From: a virus
DNA length: 40,242 nucleotides
Strand: one strand, 5' to 3'
Virus record (IMG/VR): IMGVR_UViG_3300042564_001624
Span: 1-40,242 of that record
Both the position numbers and the translations under genes were made by a program. Of this stretch, positions 34,354-40,242 are shown in pieces. The number at the start of each line of letters is the position of its first letter. Within the stretch, counting starts at the first letter, position 1. The notes under the pieces were generated by a model. That model was not told the origin of the DNA, made no database searches, and saw nothing but the letters and a program-made list of their open reading frames with translations.

Positions 34354-36036
34354 TTAACTTTCTTTTCTTAACGAACCATCATAATGGTCAAATCTATCAT
34401 GTTCTGTTGGAGTTAATAATAATAACCCAGGTTTAATATTTCCCATAACAGTTTCTTGATAAACATAAGACATTAAAGTTTGCTCAAAAGGGTGAGCCCA
34501 TTTAGTTTCTAAAAAACATTTATAGTTTCCTTCTCTACTTACAACAATAGGCCAATTACATACATAAACTTCACCTGTCACGTATGGTAATCCATCGTAA
34601 GATTTAATATTTTCAAATTTTGTTTTAGGTGAATTAGGTTCTAACCCATGTTCAGGTAATCTCGGATTATCGGGCCAATGTCTTTGTCTAAAATCTTGTG
34701 GAACATTATACCAACTCCATTGAGTACCATTATCACCAAAAAATTCAGTAAAATTAAGTTTTAAAAAATCAAAATTTTCTTTTTTTACTATTTCTAAAGA
34801 TTTTTTATATAAATTGGATACCCATCTGTTAAACCCATTTTTACATGTTTCATTTTTGTTAGGATAAAATGCCATATCATCTTCAAACCAAAAATAATAA
34901 TCGTGATTTGTTTTATCAAAGTGGTCAGCAACAAAGATACGTCCACCAACTATACCGATATTATCTTTCTTAATATGTTCAAACCCATATTGTTCACATA
35001 ACTCAACATATCTTGGAGTTGTTGATAAATCGGTCGAATTATTTAATAAATATTTTTTAGGTTTTTCAACAAAATCTTTATCATAATCCAACATAGATTG
35101 AATTAACACTTCAAATTGTTTTGGAGAATTAAAAGTTATCACATATAAACCAACATTATCTGTATTGATTTGAGGTTTATTATTTTGTACAAAATCTTTT
35201 GTATATTTTTTTAACTCTTCAAAGAAAGGCCAAACTAAACCATTACCCTCAATTTCAAATCTATATATTAAATCTTTATGTTTATAAGAAAGTATTGTAA
35301 ATAAACATTCATCGGCACCCATTAACCCTTCTTTTAACGTATCGTGCATTACTGAATAATAATAGTCATTCATTTGGTGAATGTTATTTTTACTCCCACC
35401 AAAAAAACCGCCTCGACACACATAACTAACGTAATCGGTATTACAGTAACGAGCCATAGCTTTTCTTTCAAATCCATGAATCTCTTCATTACCATCATAA
35501 GGATATGATATTTGAATAAATTTATTATTGTTGAAACGAACATAATTTTCCAAATTATCCAAAACATTGTCATGACTGAAATAACCTTTATTAACGGTGT
35601 TAGTTAATCCACCATCAACCCAAAAGAAATAATCACTATTAAACGGATTTATAATTGCGGAGTCATTTAACATAAAAAATTTAGTAAACATCATTGGATT
35701 ATAATATTTTAATTCAGCTTGGGGAGATTCGGATAACCATCCCGCAAAATTTCTCCAATTATCTTGTGACCTAATTTTTTCAATATCGTCAAAAAAAGGA
35801 TTCCAAGATTCAAAATCCTCAACATTTTTAATAAAAATTTTAGTAGGTTTATTACCTCTAATTTTTAATACTTCATCTTCTAATTCTTGGGGAATCCAAA
35901 TACACATTTGAGCATTTGTCTCTAACATTTCAAAAAACTTTGTCTTGTAATTTGAAAAATCTCTCTTACCCCACCCATCAAGATTACCGCGACCTAAATC
36001 CCAAAGACCGGTAACTATTGTCACATTACTATTCAT
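34354..36036 (-). CDS. two-domain glycosyltransferase (HtrL/YibB-like plus GT-A)
   Basis: The product is 560 aa. The first ~285 residues (NVTIVTGLWDLGRGN, CIWIPQELE, YFFWVDGG at about 136-142, GGFFGGSKNNI, GADECLFTILSYKH) match the HtrL/YibB-type family, a group of putative glycosyltransferases in capsule and LPS loci. Residues of about 293-560 look like a GT-A fold: GLYVITFNSPKQFEVLIQSM, YYFWFEDDMAFYPN with an acidic EDD triad near 383-386, and VTGEVYVCNWPIVVSREG. Both halves keep a plausible nucleotide-sugar/metal site. The gene starts 1 nt after the stop of the upstream fusion gene, so it belongs to the same operon. Sugar and acceptor cannot be read. Confidence 0.7.
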   Translation of the reverse strand: MNSNVTIVTGLWDLGRGNLDGWGKRDFSNYKTKFFEMLETNAQMCIWIPQELEDEVLKIRGNKPTKIFIKNVEDFESWNPFFDDIEKIRSQDNWRNFAGWLSESPQAELKYYNPMMFTKFFMLNDSAIINPFNSDYFFWVDGGLTNTVNKGYFSHDNVLDNLENYVRFNNNKFIQISYPYDGNEEIHGFERKAMARYCNTDYVSYVCRGGFFGGSKNNIHQMNDYYYSVMHDTLKEGLMGADECLFTILSYKHKDLIYRFEIEGNGLVWPFFEELKKYTKDFVQNNKPQINTDNVGLYVITFNSPKQFEVLIQSMLDYDKDFVEKPKKYLLNNSTDLSTTPRYVELCEQYGFEHIKKDNIGIVGGRIFVADHFDKTNHDYYFWFEDDMAFYPNKNETCKNGFNRWVSNLYKKSLEIVKKENFDFLKLNFTEFFGDNGTQWSWYNVPQDFRQRHWPDNPRLPEHGLEPNSPKTKFENIKSYDGLPYVTGEVYVCNWPIVVSREGNYKCFLETKWAHPFEQTLMSYVYQETVMGNIKPGLLLLTPTEHDRFDHYDGSLRKES

Positions 36037-36037
36037 A

Positions 36038-38560
36038 TTATTTTTTTCTAATTATACTGGTATAACTCCATTCAGGTTTAAGTTTAAAAATTTCACACGA
36101 TTCAATATTTTTTTCAAGATAATCACATTCTTCATCTGTCATATAATCTGAAACTATTTTACCTGTTTTATTAAACATTTCTAACATATCAAGTGTTATC
36201 GTATTTTTTTCAGATTTCCATATTGAATTAACATCATTCTTTACACTAACACTTGTATGTAAATCCTCTAATATGTATATACCACCACTTTTTATACTTT
36301 TAAATAATTTAGCAAAAACAACTTGTTGGTCTTTCATTGCATGACTTCCATCGTCAATAAATAAATCTATATCCACATTATCATTTGAAAACTCGATTAA
36401 AGTATTACCAACATTAACATTAAATTCTAATAATTTAACTCGATTAAAATCATCAATATTAGCTCTATTCATTTCAAAATCAATACCTATTATTTCCGCA
36501 TTAGTGAAAAATTCTCTCCATATGTTAATTGATTGTCCTTCATGAACACCTAATTCAACAACTTTTTTTGCAGATTCTTTGATTTTATCAAATTCAAGTT
36601 GATAAACTTTATCAAAAAAATCATGTCCATAATGTTTATCTGTCGTATATTTTTCAGCTAAACCACTTAATTTTGAATAATCATAATTTTCATTTATATT
36701 AAAAATTTCATTATGAATCTTATCTATAGTTCTATTTTTAATACTACCATACGCATACGCATGAAAAATAAAATTATTATCGTTATATTGTTTCCAATTA
36801 AAACTTCTATTTGAAATAATTTTCATTTTACTAACGTACTCACCTCTATCTTTATATAAATGAGTTAATGCGGTTTGGTCCATCCATAATCTATTAGAAT
36901 AAAATCCTTCATGATTTAAATCATGTTCACCAACTTCAGGTCTTAATTCACAATCAATAGGTTTTAAGTTTTTACAACAAAGAGCCCAATCATTAAGAAA
37001 TTTTTTACCCCATTCATTATTTTTTATTAAAAATACTCCGGCGTTCATTAAACTATGAGTACTTTCATCTAATGAGGCGATAAAATAATAATCTTTATCA
37101 ATAAATTCTTCAATTCTAATATTAAAATCTGATACTATAGCATCCGTATCTAAAAATAGTATATATTCAGGGTCAAAATTTTCAATAACGTCTAATATTA
37201 ACTTTGGTTTGTACCAAGTAGGTGCCGCACCATTTATGTAATCCGTTATTGTTTGATTTGATTTTTCACAAAAATATCCATATCCATTTTCATCACAATA
37301 TTTTTTATTTATTTTTTCAGCAAATGGTCCATGAGTTAAATTACTTGTGTAATATTGTGCGATGTAAATTTTTTTAATTTTATTTGTTTTTAAAATTCTA
37401 ATAATTAATCCTTTTTCGTCCGGTTGGATATATTGCGCTTGAGTGTATTCTTTAAAATTCACATCATTTAAAATTTCATATTCATAATTTAAATTTTTAA
37501 TCATTTTTAAAATAATATTATAGGTATTTTCATTAATAATAACACCATCATTTAAACTAAAAAAGATATTAATTTCACCGTCTTTTACTATTGTTTTAAG
37601 TAAATTATTAAATGTGTTTTCAATTTTTAGGTCATGGGGATTTTTAAAATTAAAAACACATAGATTTTGTATAACTTCATCACCATATGTTATTGTTCTA
37701 TCATATATATCAGATATACTTCTAGCGTAACCACCATAGTATTCCCAATTATTGTTATCTCGGTCTAACCCATACCAGGCACCTGTCTTACCTTCTGTAC
37801 CGCTAACTCTATTAGTATTTAATTCAATACCTGAAGACCATTCATAATTTAGAATAACTTTTCTATTAGATTTTAAATTATTATAGTAATTACTAATAAT
37901 AAAATCACAATAATACATTCGTTTACCTGTTGAATAATGAATTGTTAAATTTTTTTCACCTAAATTATAAAAAGCAGACATGGTATCAATTGTATGAAAT
38001 TTAACTTCAGGTATTTTTGAAAAGTGTTGCATTAATGTAGCATCTTCCAAATGATTAGTTTCGTCATGTATATTTAAAATTTCTTCACATATTTTTTTAC
38101 TGAAGAACATTCCTCCACCACCACCTTGTCCGGACCATATAATGTCTTTATCAATAATTTCATTAAAATATTTCTCTAAAACAAATGAATTAACATAGGT
38201 GCCATCGTCAACTCTTAAAATATAATCAAATTCTCTATTTTTTAATAACCATGTTATGGCTCCTTGAAGTTTTTTAACCATATTAGATGGTTTTTTTTGA
38301 TGATGTAAATAATAATAGTCATATGTATCGGTTTCGGTTAGATGTAAAATTTGATTTTTTTCATCAAAAGATACTTCCGGATTGTCTCCATCAAAAAAAA
38401 TAACTTCAATATTTTTATCTTTTAATTTAGATACCCAAGTATCCATACATGGTAATTTTCTAGTTAAATCAGCTCTATCTGATTGTATTGGGTCAAATGG
38501 TATATATGACTTTTCACTCATATATTTTTTTGAAGTGTATGCCAGAACGATTAATTTCAT
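36038..38560 (-). CDS. glycosyltransferase-glycosyltransferase-methyltransferase fusion
   Basis: The product is 840 aa with three blocks. Residues 1-215 resemble GT31-type transferases: DYILRVDDGTYVN (D118/D119 as the DxD-like site) and SGQGGGGGMFFSKKICEEIL. Residues of about 395-610 resemble GT34-type enzymes: KIYIAQYYTSN, EYILFLDTDAIVSD (D471, D473), MNAGVFLIKNNEW and FIFHAYAYGS. Residues of about 630-840 are a class I SAM methyltransferase like macrocin/TylF O-methyltransferases: VVELGVHEGQSI (about 667-678), EIIGIDF, DLFIDDGSHAMKDQ (735-740 core) and GIYILEDLHTS. One protein may add two sugars and cap one by methylation. Its start overlaps the epimerase stop by 4 nt. Confidence 0.75.
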   Translation of the reverse strand: MKLIVLAYTSKKYMSEKSYIPFDPIQSDRADLTRKLPCMDTWVSKLKDKNIEVIFFDGDNPEVSFDEKNQILHLTETDTYDYYYLHHQKKPSNMVKKLQGAITWLLKNREFDYILRVDDGTYVNSFVLEKYFNEIIDKDIIWSGQGGGGGMFFSKKICEEILNIHDETNHLEDATLMQHFSKIPEVKFHTIDTMSAFYNLGEKNLTIHYSTGKRMYYCDFIISNYYNNLKSNRKVILNYEWSSGIELNTNRVSGTEGKTGAWYGLDRDNNNWEYYGGYARSISDIYDRTITYGDEVIQNLCVFNFKNPHDLKIENTFNNLLKTIVKDGEINIFFSLNDGVIINENTYNIILKMIKNLNYEYEILNDVNFKEYTQAQYIQPDEKGLIIRILKTNKIKKIYIAQYYTSNLTHGPFAEKINKKYCDENGYGYFCEKSNQTITDYINGAAPTWYKPKLILDVIENFDPEYILFLDTDAIVSDFNIRIEEFIDKDYYFIASLDESTHSLMNAGVFLIKNNEWGKKFLNDWALCCKNLKPIDCELRPEVGEHDLNHEGFYSNRLWMDQTALTHLYKDRGEYVSKMKIISNRSFNWKQYNDNNFIFHAYAYGSIKNRTIDKIHNEIFNINENYDYSKLSGLAEKYTTDKHYGHDFFDKVYQLEFDKIKESAKKVVELGVHEGQSINIWREFFTNAEIIGIDFEMNRANIDDFNRVKLLEFNVNVGNTLIEFSNDNVDIDLFIDDGSHAMKDQQVVFAKLFKSIKSGGIYILEDLHTSVSVKNDVNSIWKSEKNTITLDMLEMFNKTGKIVSDYMTDEECDYLEKNIESCEIFKLKPEWSYTSIIRKK

Positions 38561-39234
38561 TTTTTATAATATTTTTTTATAATTTGATATGGATTAGTAT
38601 TTAAATTTTTAATGTTTAAATCATTATAATATTTTGATATGTGGTTATCATATAAAATAGATTCGTTATCGTTTAATAATTCAATTTTATGGCCATTTAT
38701 TTTATTTATTTTAATTAGATAATTAACTATATCAATAACTTTAATTTTATTATCTAACGTAATATTAAGTTTACCATTTATTTTTTCATTAATTAAAAAA
38801 TTAACAATTTTTGGTAAATCATCAACATCAATTAAATCTCTATATGTACCATTTTTTACTTGTATAATATCATTATTTAATAAAGAGTTATACATAAATG
38901 GTAATAATTGTTTTTTGTTTTTTGTGTTACCAACAACATTAGGTAATCTTAATATTAAAAAATTAGTTGAGTTATTTTCAATATATGATTCCATAAATAA
39001 TTTATGTTTAACATAGTTGGTATAATCGTACCTTAACACACTTAATGTACTAAAATATACTATAATGTTATTTTTATTTTTTATTAAAACTTGTTTTAAT
39101 AAATCATATTCTTTTTTATATTTTAAAATATCGTTTTCTGTTGAATCGGCAACCCCGGAAGCAAAAACACACACAGATTTAAAATTATAAGTTTTAAAAG
39201 ATTCTGCAATCATTCCATTCCCTATAATTTTCAT
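38557..39234 (-). CDS. short NAD-dependent epimerase/dehydratase (SDR)
   Basis: The product is 225 aa, short for the extended SDR family (about 300). It starts with a trimmed Rossmann motif, IIGNGMIAES. The catalytic region has YFSTLSV (S62, T63) and YVKHK (Y74-xxx-K78), then LPNVVG (97-102) and YRDLIDVDDL (131-140), the usual order for nucleotide-sugar epimerases, reductases or dehydratases. It would supply an activated sugar for the neighbouring transferases. The reduced size, with small N- and C-terminal parts, is odd but the key residues are in place. It begins 1 nt after the upstream GlcNAc-transferase stop and overlaps the next gene by 4 nt. It is the most AT-rich and Asn/Ile/Lys-rich gene of the operon. 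Confidence 0.7.
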   Translation of the reverse strand: MKIIGNGMIAESFKTYNFKSVCVFASGVADSTENDILKYKKEYDLLKQVLIKNKNNIIVYFSTLSVLRYDYTNYVKHKLFMESYIENNSTNFLILRLPNVVGNTKNKKQLLPFMYNSLLNNDIIQVKNGTYRDLIDVDDLPKIVNFLINEKINGKLNITLDNKIKVIDIVNYLIKINKINGHKIELLNDNESILYDNHISKYYNDLNIKNLNTNPYQIIKKYYKK

Positions 39235-39235
39235 A

Positions 39236-40242
39236 TTATAAATTACCAGTTATCCTATCACACCACCCTTTTGATGTACTATATGGCCATACAACCCAAT
39301 ATTTTGGTTTTGATGTTGTTTGGAAATCTCTCCAAACTTTACAATATCCATCAGGGTCTCTCATCATATTATTAATCTCGTTAATGTCAGCGTCTTTTCT
39401 ATAAAGAGTTTCGTCTTTATCATCGTGGAACGCAACAACCCAAAATTCATAATCTTTTTCCGGTACTTGTTTAAATGATATATCAATACAATGTTTGAAA
39501 ATACTTGCAAAACTAGATAACCATTCTTCTTCTGTTTCGTAAATTGTCGGATTTGGTGCGTATTTTTTATCTAAAGTATATTGTTGAACAGCTCTATTTG
39601 AAAATTTAAGACCTGAATAAATTTCATAATCTTTTAATGTTCTTTCAGTTCCAAATCCGTACTTACTAAAATCCAATGTAATTTCCTCACCATCCATTCC
39701 AAAAAGTTGTCTATTCTTTTTGTGAGACAACTCATTCTTTTTACCCCACTCTTTATCGTCATCCCATTGTTTTACCCTACCTTTACGAGTGTATTCGTGC
39801 CAAATAACAGTTTTGTGTGGGTGGAATAAATCATATCCGTGAGTGAACGCTCTAACGGCAATAGAAATTTCTTCACCATGAAAATAAAATTCAGGGTCAT
39901 GTTGAACCTCAACACTAAATTGACCAACTGTGAAGGCCATATGTGCTGAATAAAAACGAGAGGTAATTGGTTGTTTAAGTTTTTCCCAACCAGGAATTGT
40001 TTCAGGTAAGAAGAATACCGCACCTTCAGGGATGAATCTATCAAACACCATTCTCCATGGTTCTTTAACTCTACCTGCCGGGTCATTGTCCGGGTCAAAT
40101 GAAGAAACATATCCTGTTAATAAAGGTTTCTCAAAACCTTTCTTTTGAAGTTGTTTAACCATTTTGATTAAGGTATCGTCCCAATCCTTTTCAAATCTCA
40201 TATGAGAATCTATTTGAAGAGTATATTCCTCACCATCATATA
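39236..40242 (-). CDS. polypeptide-type GlcNAc transferase, N-terminally cut by window edge
   Basis: The frame stays open upstream of ATG 40201 to the right edge, adding YDGEEYTLQIDSH before MRFEKDWDD, so the real start is outside the window. The visible 334 residues match the Skp1-type GlcNAc-transferase family: the QIDSHMRF metal/substrate motif, then SFDPDNDP, PITSRFYSAHMAFTVGQF, FYFHGEEISIAVRAFTHGYD and HKTVIWHEYTR. In that family the sugar goes from UDP-GlcNAc to a protein hydroxyl group, but bacterial and phage relatives may use other acceptors. It is the first visible gene of the sugar operon, 1 nt before the epimerase. The C-terminal ~120 residues, including FWVVAFHDDKDETLYRKD, form an extra domain. 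Confidence 0.75.
   Translation of the reverse strand, partial: YDGEEYTLQIDSHMRFEKDWDDTLIKMVKQLQKKGFEKPLLTGYVSSFDPDNDPAGRVKEPWRMVFDRFIPEGAVFFLPETIPGWEKLKQPITSRFYSAHMAFTVGQFSVEVQHDPEFYFHGEEISIAVRAFTHGYDLFHPHKTVIWHEYTRKGRVKQWDDDKEWGKKNELSHKKNRQLFGMDGEEITLDFSKYGFGTERTLKDYEIYSGLKFSNRAVQQYTLDKKYAPNPTIYETEEEWLSSFASIFKHCIDISFKQVPEKDYEFWVVAFHDDKDETLYRKDADINEINNMMRDPDGYCKVWRDFQTTSKPKYWVVWPYSTSKGWCDRITGNL

Noticed and set aside
39772-40110. 112-aa minus-strand frame within the GlcNAc transferase gene
   Set aside because: Shadow of a gene with clear family motifs in another frame.
1-40242. tRNA genes, rRNA, insertion sequences and attachment sites
   Set aside because: I saw no cloverleaf, transposase, terminal inverted repeat pair or integrase in the window.

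Overview
The window is a stretch of a large, AT-rich (roughly 30% GC by eye) tailed-phage genome, or a phage contig, with a T4-like gene set. Recognisable T4-type parts are a UvsX/RecA-like recombinase (cut by the left edge), a gp32-like ssDNA-binding protein, a family B DNA polymerase, tail sheath, tail tube, a gp26-type baseplate-hub assembly protein, a tape measure, a LysM-bearing gp53-like wedge protein, a gp15-like sheath terminator and a gp13-like neck protein. The virus is therefore a contractile-tailed myovirus. Start codons lack Shine-Dalgarno sequences and are preceded by AT-rich leaders, and threonine-tract structural proteins are present. Both fit a Bacteroidota host, but that is an inference.

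Layout, in the direction of transcription for the mostly minus-strand genes. (1) 40242-34354: a tightly packed sugar operon of a polypeptide-type GlcNAc transferase (cut by the right edge), a short SDR epimerase, an 840-aa glycosyltransferase/glycosyltransferase/methyltransferase fusion and a 560-aa two-domain glycosyltransferase. (2) 34307-33462: a BppU-like fibre or baseplate adaptor with three Thr tracts. (3) 33363-30430: DNA polymerase. (4) A plus-strand island at 25493-30397: SNF2-type helicase, a superoxide dismutase fused to a nuclease-like domain, gp13-like neck protein and a small unknown protein. It ends at a bidirectional terminator facing the polymerase gene. (5) 25444-22601: putative neck protein, three small genes sharing an N-terminal MKxxITES-like motif, and gp15-like protein. 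(6) A tiny plus-strand ribbon-helix-helix gene at 22440-22604. (7) 22316-2245: the tail module, in the order sheath, HAD-like enzyme, tube, gp26-like chaperone with an apparent +1 frameshift extension, tape measure, a 1669-aa baseplate protein with an OmpA-like domain, gp53-like, and a 2296-aa hub-like protein with a possible lysozyme-like domain. (8) 2201-1292: two small unknown genes. (9) 1195-1: gp32-like and UvsX-like.

Control signals are unusually readable. A motif close to TATTTATAAATA, which contains the T4 late-promoter core TATAAATA, sits just upstream of about a dozen genes on both strands. The gp32 gene instead has a near-consensus sigma70 promoter. Stem-loop terminators separate the tail transcription units.

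The points most worth following are: the SOD-nuclease fusion; the +1 frameshift signal in the tail chaperone gene, which resembles the prfB site; the pairing of a protein-type glycosyltransferase operon with Thr-tract virion proteins, suggesting virion O-glycosylation; the RHH gene with an 11-bp inverted repeat touching its start codon; and the OmpA-like and lysozyme-like domains built into giant baseplate proteins. All calls come from reading motifs without database searches.
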